DNA from: an uncultured Lachnospiraceae bacterium
GTDB lineage: Bacteria > Bacillota > Clostridia > Lachnospirales > Lachnospiraceae
Direction of reading: 5' to 3'
NCBI GenBank assembly: GCA_910579285.1
Contig: CAJTTT010000005.1
Location: 1 to 64,000, forward strand
Length of the DNA stretch: 64,000 nucleotides
Below are positions 38,972-48,071 of the stretch, one piece after another. Made by a program: the position numbers and the translations under genes. Within the stretch, counting starts at the first letter, position 1; every line of letters starts with the position of its first letter. The notes under the pieces were generated by a model, which searched no databases, had not been told where the DNA came from, and saw only the letters and a list, made by a program, of their open reading frames with translations.

Positions 38972-39829
38972 TCAATGCGCATGCATCTGCTGTACATAGA
39001 GCGGCAGATCAAACTGCTCGTCCTTGTGCGCAAGAAACAGCGTTCCGATGTTCTGGCCGCTTAAGATGCGGTGGATTACCTTGATATCCCTGCTGTTTGC
39101 AATCACCATATCCACCCCGGTGCTGCTGGCGATTTTGGCAGCCTGCAGCTTGGTGGTCATGCCGCCTGTGCCAACACTGCTCCCGGTGGATGCCTTTCCC
39201 ATGTTCATCAATTCTTCTGTCAGCTCTTCCACCACCTCTATGTACTTGACGTCTGGGTTGGTGCGGGGATCGTCGGTGTAAAGGCCGTCGATGTCCGACA
39301 GGAGAAGAAGCGCATCCGCCTCCACCAGAGAAGCCACGATAGCCGACAGGGTATCGTTGTCACCGATCTCGATCTCGTAGGTTGCTATGGTATCGTTCTC
39401 ATTCACAATCGGAATCACGCCCAGTTTAAACAGCTCCGCAAAGGTATTTCTGGCATTGTAGCGGTTCAGATTGTCCACAATGGTATTTTTGGTCATCAGG
39501 ATTTGGGCCGCCACCTGGTTGTACTCCGCAAAAATTTTCTGATAAATCATCATCAGTCTAGCCTGGCCTACCGCCGCGCACGCCTGCTTCACGGCGATGG
39601 GATTGTCTTCCTCCCGGTTGGGCAGGATCGCCTTCTCGCCCACGGCAATCGCGCCGGAGGTGACAAGCACCACATCCTTTCCCATGTTCCGCAGGTTACA
39701 CAGCTCCCGCACAAGCACGTCCAGCTTCGTGTAGTCTAAATCCCCCGTCTCCTTATGCTGCAGGGAAGAGGAACCAATCTTAATCACAACTCTCTTTTTA
39801 TCTGCCATCAAAGCTTTTCTGTCTATCAT
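38972..39829 (-). CDS. proB: Glutamate 5-kinase lacking the PUA domain
   Basis: ProB phosphorylates the side-chain carboxyl of glutamate, the first step of proline synthesis and the partner of ProA. The 285 residues form only the amino-acid-kinase domain: VVIKIGSSSL, LVTSGAIAVG, and STGSSVGTGGMTTKLQAAKIA. The roughly 100-residue PUA domain of the E. coli and Bacillus enzymes is missing, as in some other clostridial forms. Feedback control by proline, which depends in part on oligomer contacts, may differ. GAGGATAA lies about nine bases before the ATG. Structured repeat C2 fills its leader. Confidence 0.94.
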   Translation of the reverse strand: MIDRKALMADKKRVVIKIGSSSLQHKETGDLDYTKLDVLVRELCNLRNMGKDVVLVTSGAIAVGEKAILPNREEDNPIAVKQACAAVGQARLMMIYQKIFAEYNQVAAQILMTKNTIVDNLNRYNARNTFAELFKLGVIPIVNENDTIATYEIEIGDNDTLSAIVASLVEADALLLLSDIDGLYTDDPRTNPDVKYIEVVEELTEELMNMGKASTGSSVGTGGMTTKLQAAKIASSTGVDMVIANSRDIKVIHRILSGQNIGTLFLAHKDEQFDLPLYVQQMHAH

Positions 39830-39846
39830 TTTATGTTATCCTCATT

Positions 39847-39936
39847 TCCGCAGTGCCGGCTCGAAAACCCTTCGGTTTTCTTCGCTGCAGCATTCGCCCT
39901 ATCTATCTGCAAGCAATGCACTGCTCTATGCTTCCG
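39847..39936 (-). repeat. Structured repeat upstream of proB, copy C2
   Basis: On the minus strand it starts directly after the stop of the flavoprotein gene. GCAGTGC (39850-39856) and GCACTGC (39918-39924) close a loop that contains GAAAACC-GAAG-GGTTTTC and the ATAGGGCGAA string. It matches copy C1 between leuC and leuD but lacks the extra arm. Confidence 0.65.
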
Positions 39937-41634
39937 TCATCTTACCATATTCCCATATGCGGACGCAACCTTCTCCGCAATGAGAATGCCGTCCATCGCC
40001 GCCGATGTGATGCCTCCTGCGTATCCGGCGCCCTCGCCGCATGGATAGAGGCCCCTGAGTGCGGACTGTCCCGTCTCATCCCGCAGAATTCTGACCGGGG
40101 AGGAAGTTCTGCTCTCCACGCCGGAAAGGTAAGCAGCACCGTCGGCAAACCCGGACATCTTTTGACCAATTAGGTCAATTCCCTCCACCAACGCCCGGTT
40201 CAGAAATTCCGGCAGAATTTCATGTACCCTGGCAAACTGCCACGCGCCTTTGACTGCCGGCGAAAAGCCGCCGCTCTTAGTCGGAGCCGCCCCAGCATAG
40301 TTTGTCCCGGCGCAGACCGCCTCGCAAAAGTCCCCGTAACGCTCCACAGGCACAGCTCCCTGGCCGACACGGTAAGCCTGCTCCTCCAGGTGCCGCTGAA
40401 AAGCAATCCCGGCAAGAGGGCCTTTGCCGCCAAACGCCTCGTAATCCCCGGGGGACACGGTGACAATCATGGCGCTGTTGCTGTTTGTGCCGTCCCTTCT
40501 GCTGTAACTCATACCGTTAACCGCCGTGCGGCCCGGCTCTGAGGAGGCATTGACCACAAATCCGCCGGGACACATGCAGAACGAGTATACGCCTCTGCCG
40601 GAAGAAGTCTGTGCCGTCACCTTGTACGCGGCCGCCGGAAGGGCGATGCCACAGTCTCCGTACTGTAATCTGTCGATCATCTCCTGGGAATGCTCCATGC
40701 GCAGCCCGACCGCGAAAGACTTGGCTTCCATCGGTACACGCATCTTATGCAGCATCTCAAAGGTGTCCCGTGCGCTGTGGCCAATGGCCAGAATCACCAT
40801 ACCGCTTCGGATTTCTTCCCCGTTCGCCACCACGCCTGTCACCCGGTTTTCCTCTGTGAGAAGAGCTGTGACCTGTGAGCCAAAGCGCACCTCTCCGCCC
40901 CAGTCTGTAATCTGTCTGCGCAGATGTTCCACCACATGGAGCAGAATGTCCGTGCCGATGTGGGGCTTTGCCTCATACAAAATCTCTTTCGGCGCACCAG
41001 CCTCCACAAAAATACGCAGAACCTCCCGCATCCGTCCTTTTGGATCCTTGACTGTCGTAGTCAACTTGCCGTCAGAGAAAGCGCCTGCGCCGCCCTCGCC
41101 AAACTGTACGTTGGAACCGGGATCTAACACTCCCTCCCGCCAGAACCGCTCCACGTCCTCCTGCCTTTTATGTACTTCCTTTCCCCGCTCCAGAAGCAGG
41201 GGCCGCCATCCCGCCTTCGCGAGCATATATCCGCAGAAAAGCCCGGCCGGGCCGGTCCCCACAATCACCGGCCGGCCGCAGGACAACGGCGTCTGCAGGA
41301 TCCCCGCCTCTTCTTCTGCCGGATCCGTTCTGCTGTCATCCAAATGCGGGTTTTCCGGCATCGGAAACCGATACGGCTGTTCATTTACCATCTGAATCTG
41401 TCCGTTTCTGCTTCGGATCTTTCGAAAAACAGCCTGCTCCTCCGCCACCTTCACATCCACCGTATACACCGCGTAAATCTCCGGCTTTTTTCTGGCATCG
41501 AGAGATTTTCTGACGATAGAAAAAGACAAAAAAGAGGCTGGATTCACCCGCAGAAATCTGGCTGCCTTTTTTCTCAGTTCCGCCTCCTCGTCCTCACAGA
41601 CCGGCGGTAGTTTGATCTGATTGATACGAATCAT
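39937..41634 (-). CDS. FAD-dependent dehydrogenase, COG2509 type
   Basis: A 565-residue flavoprotein of the uncharacterised COG2509 group. The N-terminal 90 residues (SFSIVRKSLDARKK) are the family-specific domain, then a dinucleotide loop VGTGPAGLFCGYMLAKAG, then a large GidA-like FAD region with GGFVVNASS and CPGGF, ending in YPCGEGAGYAGGITSAAMDG. The redox partner and substrate are not known. Its start overlaps the stop of the upstream HI0933-type flavoprotein (ATGA), so the two are made together and may work as a pair. Confidence 0.85.
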   Translation of the reverse strand: MIRINQIKLPPVCEDEEAELRKKAARFLRVNPASFLSFSIVRKSLDARKKPEIYAVYTVDVKVAEEQAVFRKIRSRNGQIQMVNEQPYRFPMPENPHLDDSRTDPAEEEAGILQTPLSCGRPVIVGTGPAGLFCGYMLAKAGWRPLLLERGKEVHKRQEDVERFWREGVLDPGSNVQFGEGGAGAFSDGKLTTTVKDPKGRMREVLRIFVEAGAPKEILYEAKPHIGTDILLHVVEHLRRQITDWGGEVRFGSQVTALLTEENRVTGVVANGEEIRSGMVILAIGHSARDTFEMLHKMRVPMEAKSFAVGLRMEHSQEMIDRLQYGDCGIALPAAAYKVTAQTSSGRGVYSFCMCPGGFVVNASSEPGRTAVNGMSYSRRDGTNSNSAMIVTVSPGDYEAFGGKGPLAGIAFQRHLEEQAYRVGQGAVPVERYGDFCEAVCAGTNYAGAAPTKSGGFSPAVKGAWQFARVHEILPEFLNRALVEGIDLIGQKMSGFADGAAYLSGVESRTSSPVRILRDETGQSALRGLYPCGEGAGYAGGITSAAMDGILIAEKVASAYGNMVR

Positions 41635-42881
41635 TGACTGCTCCTTCCTCTATCCCGATTTTGGGCAGCCGCCCGGCCGGCGACCGCCCCGCTGCTCCAC
41701 GCCCACTGCAAATTATAACCGCCGCAGAGTCCGTCGATGTCCAGAATTTCTCCCGCAAAGTAAAGCCCCGGCTGTTTTTTGGACATCAGATTTTGTGTCA
41801 CTTCGCTGCAGTCCACGCCCCCAGCACATACCTGCGCCCGGTCAAAACCGTTTGTTCCCGTAATCACAGTCTCCAAACCCAGATACAGCTTCTGAAGACG
41901 GTGAAAAGCCTCCGCGGAAACATCCTTTGCCCGCTGGGTCTCCCGGATGCCTGCCAGTTTTATTAACAGACGGTTGATTTTCTTATTGACTATTCCAGTC
42001 AAGAACACATCCATCTCATCCTCTCCGTGCATCTTCAGGCGTTCGCTGAAAAACAGCCCGCAGGACGTCTCATCGAAATCGGGAAGAAAGGACAGGCGCA
42101 CCGTGACACGCTCCTTTCCAAGAAGCGCATAGGCCGCCGTCCGGCAGAGCTGAAAGGCAGGTATGCCAGAAAGCCCGTAATCCGTAAGCTGCAGTTCTCC
42201 CCGCTCTTTGCCGATCGTCTGTCCCGATGCCAGAAGGGTAAGAACGGCATCACACCGAACCCCCGCCACCTGTTTGTAAAACTTTTCTTCACAGCAAAGC
42301 GCCGCAAGGGCCGGCACCGGTGTGACAATCCGATGGCCAAACTGCCCGGCCAGGCGGAAACCGTCTCCATCGGATCCCGTATTTGGCGCAGCCTGTCCGC
42401 CGCAGCAAAGAACGACCGCATCATAACAGCCGTTCTTCCCCTGACGCCCGATCAGAAATTTTTCCTTGTTCTTATCGAAGGAAATCGTCCGCACAGCTTC
42501 CTCCGTATGTACCGCCACCCGCCGTCTGTCCAGCTCATAGCGCAGTAAATCGAGCACCGTGGAGGCCTGGTCGCTGGCCGGGTACAGATACCCGTCCCGT
42601 TCCTTGATCCGCATGCCGAGGGATGCAAAAAACGCTTTCGTCTGCGCCACGCCGAATGCGGAAAGCGCTCCGCCCAGCAAAGCCGTCCCGCTCCCGTGAT
42701 AGAACTGTTCCCCCATCGCTTCGTTGGAAAAATTACATCTGCCATTCCCTGTGGACAAAATCTTTTTTCCCACTCTGTCGTTTTTCTCATACACGGCCAC
42801 CGCCGCGCCGCTGGCCGCCGCCTGCACCGCCGCCATCATACCAGCTGCACCGCCGCCGATCACCGCAATCTGTCTGCTCAT
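41631..42881 (-). CDS. HI0933/BaiN-family flavoprotein
   Basis: A 416-residue FAD protein of the HI0933 (YhiN/BaiN) family. It has the N-terminal loop AVIGGGAAGMMAA, the FSxGNGRCNFSN signature (STGNGRCNFSNE), the repeated GG motif VVLCCGGQAAP and the C-terminal AGEILDIDGLCGGYNLQWAWSSG. One relative, BaiN, was reported to reduce bile acids in Clostridium scindens; most members are uncharacterised. So no substrate is given. The ATG at 42881 follows GGAAGGAA and is preferred over one seven codons upstream. Confidence 0.88.
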   Translation of the reverse strand: MSRQIAVIGGGAAGMMAAVQAAASGAAVAVYEKNDRVGKKILSTGNGRCNFSNEAMGEQFYHGSGTALLGGALSAFGVAQTKAFFASLGMRIKERDGYLYPASDQASTVLDLLRYELDRRRVAVHTEEAVRTISFDKNKEKFLIGRQGKNGCYDAVVLCCGGQAAPNTGSDGDGFRLAGQFGHRIVTPVPALAALCCEEKFYKQVAGVRCDAVLTLLASGQTIGKERGELQLTDYGLSGIPAFQLCRTAAYALLGKERVTVRLSFLPDFDETSCGLFFSERLKMHGEDEMDVFLTGIVNKKINRLLIKLAGIRETQRAKDVSAEAFHRLQKLYLGLETVITGTNGFDRAQVCAGGVDCSEVTQNLMSKKQPGLYFAGEILDIDGLCGGYNLQWAWSSGAVAGRAAAQNRDRGRSSQ

Positions 42882-42904
42882 AAGTTCCTTCCCTTCCCAC
42901 AATG

Positions 42905-43597
42905 TTAACTGGAGTAGGATTCCAGGAAGAGATACAGTTCCTCCTCGCTCGCCACGAATTTTCCCTCCATGATTTCCCTTTGCAGGGAGTCCGGCAGACG
43001 TTCCAGCAAAACATCTGTATTCATGTAGAGGGAGCTTCTGTCCTCCTCATACACCACAATAAAATGATCCGCCACCATCAGATAAAATCCCTGCGGGGCT
43101 TTTTCTTTATAATACTTGCAGACCGCCACCCGGTCTTTGGAAAAAGCGGTCAGTTCAATGGTTTCAAATCCCTGTTCCAGCTCTGTCAGAGGCGGGTTGT
43201 CCTCATAGGCGGATAACGCCTTCAGAAGTTCTTCCCGGTTTAAGCCGATGTACATGACAGGAATCGCCTCCTCGCTCTCTGTGACGGTTCCCTTTGACAA
43301 ATCCACCATTTCTAACAGATACCGCGTGTCCGCTGTCACCACAGGTTCCTGTGCCGCCGAAGCTTCAATGATCTGTTTTTCCTCCGGCTCCTCAATGCTT
43401 TGCTCACCAGCCGTTTCTACAGGCTGCGGCATCGGCGCGCGGACGCTCTCCTGCGTCTCCACACCGTCCCGCTCTACGCCATGACGATAGCGGTGCGGGT
43501 AGAAAAAGTCTTCTGCCTTCAGTGCACCCCAGCCGCCAAGACCTAACATGACCACAGATAATGTCATAAAAAGACTGATACGTTTTACAAGCTTCAT
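42905..43597 (-). CDS. BofC-like C-terminal domain protein, membrane-anchored
   Basis: A 230-residue protein with an N-terminal membrane anchor (about 7-27) and a Glu/Pro-rich linker. The last 80 residues (MVADHFIVVYEEDRSSLYMNTDVLLERLPD..., ending ELYLFLESYSS) resemble the C-terminal domain of BofC, the intercompartmental checkpoint protein of sporulation in Bacillus. The first half does not match BofC, so the call rests on the last part only. It sits between the SpoVB-like flippase and two flavoproteins. If the likeness is real, it acts in the forespore intermembrane space. Confidence 0.65.
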   Translation of the reverse strand: MKLVKRISLFMTLSVVMLGLGGWGALKAEDFFYPHRYRHGVERDGVETQESVRAPMPQPVETAGEQSIEEPEEKQIIEASAAQEPVVTADTRYLLEMVDLSKGTVTESEEAIPVMYIGLNREELLKALSAYEDNPPLTELEQGFETIELTAFSKDRVAVCKYYKEKAPQGFYLMVADHFIVVYEEDRSSLYMNTDVLLERLPDSLQREIMEGKFVASEEELYLFLESYSS

Positions 43598-43669
43598 TCC
43601 GTTTTAAACCTCTCTTGTCGGATTTCCTGTAATCAGTATCAGCCAATTCCTTTTTTTTATACAACAATC

Positions 43670-45316
43670 TCACAAAATGCCTATTGTTCTGCCAAGCGCA
43701 ATAAATAGAAAGCCAAAGGGCATATCCTGCAGTTCCACCTCACCGATCACCCGGAGAACCAGGAGGAAAAGAATATGGAAAAACACACCCAAAGGCAGGG
43801 AAACGACGATGCACACCACCGCTCCCGCAAAACTCGAAAGCAGCATATTGATCAGATACACGATAAGCCCGGAAACTGCTGCGGCCCCAAGCGGAAACAA
43901 AACGCCGCCGAACCAGTCCGGCATGTATTTTATGCGCCTGTTCAGGAAAACAAAGGCAAGAACCATATAGACGCCAAAAAGCAGAATCAGTGCACAAAAC
44001 AACCCGTCCACGCCCATATGTCCCATCTGGGTCATAAAATAGGCAGCGGCAAGATGTACGGCAAGGGAAGCCGCCGATGCAAGCAGCAGTTCTCTGGCCA
44101 TTCTCAATTTATACAGAAGCTGTCCAAACAGGAAGCTGAACGTAAACAGCGTAACCAAAACCGCTCCCTTTGAAATCCACCCTGCAAGCACAGCAGACTG
44201 CGCCGTCGTTCTTCCATAACAAATAACAGACAGCGGTTTCCCAAGGACAGCCAGAAAAACTGCCGCCGGGAAGGAAATCATGGAAGCACTGCGCACTGCC
44301 CTGCCCATCCGTTCCCGCATACTGCGGTATTCCTCCCGCTCATAGGCATTACAGATTTTACCCGTCAGTCCGTGTACGGACAGACAGGATAACGCTGCGC
44401 ATATACCAATAAGAGGCGCAAACTTGCCGTAATAACAGCCCCACTGAGCTGTACGCACACTTCCCTGCTCCGTCATATTCATACAGTGGTTAAAAAAGCG
44501 CTGATCTGCAATCATAAACAGATTGGTGAGCACGGCCGCTGCCGCAAGCGGCACCAGATTGAGGAGGAGCATCCGCTGTATCTCAAAGCGGCTCTCAGCG
44601 CGTCTGCTGTTATCCTGTCCCGGCCGCCCTTTAAAAGTCCCCGAATAAATGATATAAACCAGAAGCAGGTGAAGCATGGCGATCACCTGGGAAAGAAAGA
44701 CTCCAAGCATTGCGCCGAGCGCACCGTAGGCATAGCTGTGCGCCTCCACCTGATAGAGCGCCGCCACTTTCTGCCCGTACGCGTAAAAAGCCCTGCCGCA
44801 CAAAAGTGCGCCCACGAACATGGCCGTCTTCTCAATATATTGGGAATGCGCTGTGAGCACTCCCATACCGTAACCGTTAAAAAAGCCTCTGAAAATACCG
44901 ATCAGCGCTGCAAAAAACACAGAGGGAGCCGCCGCCATCACCGCCATGCGGCTCAAACGCTCCAAAACAAGCACTTCCGCTATCCATGAAGAAAACAATA
45001 GCAGAAAAAGCGCCATCACCACGCCGAGAAACAGATTCATAAAAAATGCGGTCTTAAAAACCTTGCCCGCGTTCCGATACCGCTCCCGCTTTACCCGGTA
45101 ACGGATAATGCCTGACATGGCGCCCGACATACCGTATGATACGACCAGTGTAGTCAATACAAACAATTCAAAAGCCGGAGCAAAAAGTCCCACGCCTTCG
45201 TCACCGATCACCCTCGAAAGGGGAATCCGCAAAAGAAGGAGCAGCATATAAGAAACGATCCCCGCTGAGAGAACGATCCTGTTTTTCAGATTTTTCGCCA
45301 TCCATTGTATATTCAT
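43670..45316 (-). CDS. SpoVB-like MOP-family flippase
   Basis: A 548-residue protein with about 14 membrane helices, a member of the MVF/MOP lipid flippases (SpoVB, MurJ, polysaccharide exporters). The start, LSAGIVSYMLLLLLRIPLSRVIGDEGVGLF, is the typical SpoVB opening, and basic loops such as RYRVKRERYRNA follow. SpoVB is thought to flip lipid II for cortex peptidoglycan in the spore. Homologues are many, so a polysaccharide exporter is an alternative. GAGGTAAGA precedes the ATG. It lies 21 bases after ybeY. Clostridia often have several copies. Confidence 0.82.
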   Translation of the reverse strand: MNIQWMAKNLKNRIVLSAGIVSYMLLLLLRIPLSRVIGDEGVGLFAPAFELFVLTTLVVSYGMSGAMSGIIRYRVKRERYRNAGKVFKTAFFMNLFLGVVMALFLLLFSSWIAEVLVLERLSRMAVMAAAPSVFFAALIGIFRGFFNGYGMGVLTAHSQYIEKTAMFVGALLCGRAFYAYGQKVAALYQVEAHSYAYGALGAMLGVFLSQVIAMLHLLLVYIIYSGTFKGRPGQDNSRRAESRFEIQRMLLLNLVPLAAAAVLTNLFMIADQRFFNHCMNMTEQGSVRTAQWGCYYGKFAPLIGICAALSCLSVHGLTGKICNAYEREEYRSMRERMGRAVRSASMISFPAAVFLAVLGKPLSVICYGRTTAQSAVLAGWISKGAVLVTLFTFSFLFGQLLYKLRMARELLLASAASLAVHLAAAYFMTQMGHMGVDGLFCALILLFGVYMVLAFVFLNRRIKYMPDWFGGVLFPLGAAAVSGLIVYLINMLLSSFAGAVVCIVVSLPLGVFFHILFLLVLRVIGEVELQDMPFGFLFIALGRTIGIL

Positions 45317-45337
45317 TCTTACCTCAATATATTTGTG

Positions 45338-45844
45338 TTACCTTTCATCTCTTGTAATTTGAAGCTCCTGCAGCACACGCTCCTGCTTTTCCTCCATCAC
45401 AGCCGCCTCTTCCGCTTCCATGTGGTCGTAACCGCACAGATGATACATGCTGTGGGCCAGAAGAAAAGCAAATTCCCTGCGTTCGCTGTGCCCGTACGTC
45501 TCCGCCTGCTCCTTCACCCGCGCTGCATTCAGAATAATGTCGCCCAGAACCAGCTCTCCGCTGTCCGGGTCAAAGCAGTCCGCCTCCTGTTCCTCCGCGC
45601 CGGAAAAGTCTCCCGGCGTCTCAAATTCCAGGTTTGGAAAAGAGAGCACATCCGTCTCCGAATCTATGTTTCTGTACTCTTTATTGTACGCCCTTATGCC
45701 TGCAGCGTCTGTCAGCAGAAGGTTTACCGTGGCTTCATAAGGGCAGTTTTCGCTGTCGAGAACAGCCGCCATGACAAGGTCAAGCAATTCCTTCTCGCTG
45801 AAAGAAAAAGTCTGCTCCGTCTCACGCTCAACGTAAGAAGTCAT
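45338..45844 (-). CDS. ybeY: Endoribonuclease YbeY
   Basis: A zinc-dependent ribonuclease for rRNA maturation and quality control. The 168 residues carry the metal-binding motif HSMYHLCGYDH near the C-terminus (family HxxxHxxxxDH). It follows the pgpH-position gene with a 17-base overlap. The order yqfC-yqfD-phoH-(pgpH)-ybeY is the classic Firmicutes cluster, which makes the call firm. AAGGAG lies about ten bases before the ATG. Confidence 0.92.
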   Translation of the reverse strand: MTSYVERETEQTFSFSEKELLDLVMAAVLDSENCPYEATVNLLLTDAAGIRAYNKEYRNIDSETDVLSFPNLEFETPGDFSGAEEQEADCFDPDSGELVLGDIILNAARVKEQAETYGHSERREFAFLLAHSMYHLCGYDHMEAEEAAVMEEKQERVLQELQITRDER

Positions 45845-47042
45845 AATATAGCTTCTCCTTGATAAATATTTTTTTCATCTCACAGATCTGTCTTAAGGAA
45901 ATCTCATTTCCCCAAAGCTCGTCCGTCTCAAATTTCTTCTTAAAGACAGTGTCAATCAACTGCTCATAGTCCAGTTCCGCCTTGGGGTCTTTCGCAAACA
46001 GATACAGAATGGAAGAGACAATGCAGTCCGCAAGCAGAACAACGATCGTCTCCTTGGAAACAATCTTTGCATCCGGGTCCACATATTCTTTCAAAACCTG
46101 TTTTGTCTTCGGCGGGAAATGATATTTGTCGCATATTGCAGACACATTTTCCCATGTGTTTTCCCCGGTCAGCTTTCCGATTCTGTGGTAATATCCGCAC
46201 GCCTTCACCGCCGCATCGTCAATGCCAAGACTTCTGGCAACCTTATCTCCCAGATAGGCGGTGTGAATTGCGTGATAATACTCCTCCTTGGAAAACTCCT
46301 TGAGCTGTACTAACAGAGGGCACTCCGGGTCATTAATCTCCATGTACTTATCCCGGTACCTGTGAATCACCGTGGTACTGACCATCTTCAGGCTGACCAG
46401 AAGCAGGATGCAGCACACCATCAGATTGATGCCGGGTATCATAAACTGAGCCAGAGAAAGCCGCTCCTTCGCAAAAAGGATCACATTTGCCGTCAGACTA
46501 AGCGCAAGAACCAGCAGTGAAATTAACATCGGAATCCCCACCCGGAACTCCTCATCCAATGTGGCAAACACCAGTATCCCAGCCATACCGCTGATAAAGT
46601 AGAGCCAGAAGATCGCATAGTCGCAGCCTGCAAAATTCACGGCAAGAAGCAGGCACAGACTTCCCGACACAAGTCCTGTCATGCCGTTTGAAAACACGCC
46701 AAGCAGCACGAACAGCACCAGAAAGGGCCATCCCGTAACGGGAAGAAACGGCAGAAACACCGAAGAGGCCAGACTCACCAGATAAGTGAGGGCAAATCTT
46801 CCATAACGGCCTTCATTCCGATAGACAAAAAAGCCGTTTGTCTCACTCATCACATAGGAAAAGATGACGATCCCGCTCCCGGCGAGAATCATAACGATAT
46901 TTCGGATCATCTGATCCGTCTGACTGCGGTAAAGTACACTGCCAAGCCATGCAGCCACGCCAGCCAGCGCAAACATAAACATAAAAATCACAATTCTTTT
47001 AATGATATTGCTGTTTTTCTGAAGATTACTATTATTTTCCAC
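45828..47042 (-). CDS. Degenerate 7TM-HD (PgpH-like) protein
   Basis: In the conserved cluster this position belongs to yqfF/pgpH, the membrane phosphodiesterase that degrades cyclic di-AMP. The 404-residue protein has about seven helices (residues 12-220) and then a HD-like cytoplasmic domain. It lacks the large extracytoplasmic domain of PgpH. His257 and the helix DKVARSLGIDDAAVKACGYYH fit, but the HD pair reads His286-Arg287 (YYHRIGKL). The later HHG motif is lost too (KEYVDP). Only the LAD motif (Asp339) is kept. It is probably not a phosphodiesterase and may be a binding protein. It starts with GTG after AGGAA and overlaps phoH by 11 bases. Confidence 0.82.
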   Translation of the reverse strand: MENNSNLQKNSNIIKRIVIFMFMFALAGVAAWLGSVLYRSQTDQMIRNIVMILAGSGIVIFSYVMSETNGFFVYRNEGRYGRFALTYLVSLASSVFLPFLPVTGWPFLVLFVLLGVFSNGMTGLVSGSLCLLLAVNFAGCDYAIFWLYFISGMAGILVFATLDEEFRVGIPMLISLLVLALSLTANVILFAKERLSLAQFMIPGINLMVCCILLLVSLKMVSTTVIHRYRDKYMEINDPECPLLVQLKEFSKEEYYHAIHTAYLGDKVARSLGIDDAAVKACGYYHRIGKLTGENTWENVSAICDKYHFPPKTKQVLKEYVDPDAKIVSKETIVVLLADCIVSSILYLFAKDPKAELDYEQLIDTVFKKKFETDELWGNEISLRQICEMKKIFIKEKLYYDFLR

Positions 47043-48042
47043 GCCTATAATTCCTGTTTCCTATTTTTTGCTCACTGCGTCGTTTTTCTTTTGCCTCGTA
47101 ATCATCGTAAGCCTTCACGATCCGCTGGACGAGCGGATGTCTGACCACGTCCTTACTGCTCAAGTTACAGAAAGAAATATCTTCTACCTTCGACAGCACT
47201 CTCACTGCCACGTCAAGCCCGGATTTCATATCCGGCGCCAGATCTTTCTGGGAAGCGTCCCCGGTAACCACCACCTTGGAGCCGAACCCGATTCTGGTCA
47301 AAAACATTTTCATCTGCGCCGGGGTCGTGTTCTGCGCCTCATCCAGAATAATGTAGGCGTTATCCAGTGTCCGTCCACGCATATATGCCAGGGGCGCCAC
47401 CTCAATCAGCCCCTTTTCCATGTTCCTTGCAAAACTTTCCGCGCCCATAATCTGATAAAGCGCATCGTAGAGAGGCCGCAGATACGGATCTACCTTGCTC
47501 TGCAGATCGCCTGGAAGAAACCCAAGCTTCTCTCCCGCCTCAATAGCAGGCCTTGTTAAAATAATGCGGCTCACCTCGTTGTTCTTAAAAGCAGTCACCG
47601 CCATCGCCATCGCCAGATAGGTCTTGCCTGTACCGGCAGGCCCCACCCCGAAAACGATCATATGGTCACGCATGGCGTCCACATACTGCTTCTGCCCCAA
47701 GGTCTTTGGCTTGATCGGCTTACCGCTTACGGTATGGCAGATGCAGTCGCTGTCCATAGCAAGCAGCATGTCCTCCTTATGCTCCTTACCAAGCTCAATG
47801 GCATAATCCACACTCTGTTCCTCCAAAATTGCACCTCTCTTTGACAGAGCCAGCAGTTCGTTCACAATCCTGGCTGCCTGCTCTACCGCTTCACGCGCCC
47901 CGGATATCCGAACGGCGCCTTCCCGGTCTATGATCATCACATGCAGATCATTCTCAATTCTCTTGATGTGGGAGTCAAACTCCCCGAAAAGGTTTCTCAT
48001 GTGCTCCACCGGCACATCAATACTGACTGTAAACGCGTCCAT
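47032..48042 (-). CDS. phoH: PhoH-like ATPase
   Basis: A 336-residue P-loop ATPase of the PhoH family with an N-terminal KH-like RNA-binding domain. Walker A is GPAGTGKTYLA, Walker B is YIILDEAQN, and sensor residues follow in VVTGDAS. PhoH-like proteins are linked to RNA processing together with YbeY. The ATG at 48042 with AAAGGCAGGGA upstream is preferred to a GTG seven codons earlier. It lies between yqfD and the HD protein and is translated in the same operon. Confidence 0.93.
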   Translation of the reverse strand: MDAFTVSIDVPVEHMRNLFGEFDSHIKRIENDLHVMIIDREGAVRISGAREAVEQAARIVNELLALSKRGAILEEQSVDYAIELGKEHKEDMLLAMDSDCICHTVSGKPIKPKTLGQKQYVDAMRDHMIVFGVGPAGTGKTYLAMAMAVTAFKNNEVSRIILTRPAIEAGEKLGFLPGDLQSKVDPYLRPLYDALYQIMGAESFARNMEKGLIEVAPLAYMRGRTLDNAYIILDEAQNTTPAQMKMFLTRIGFGSKVVVTGDASQKDLAPDMKSGLDVAVRVLSKVEDISFCNLSSKDVVRHPLVQRIVKAYDDYEAKEKRRSEQKIGNRNYRRGK

Positions 48043-48071
48043 TCCCTGCCTTTCAAAAATCACAGCCTGCG

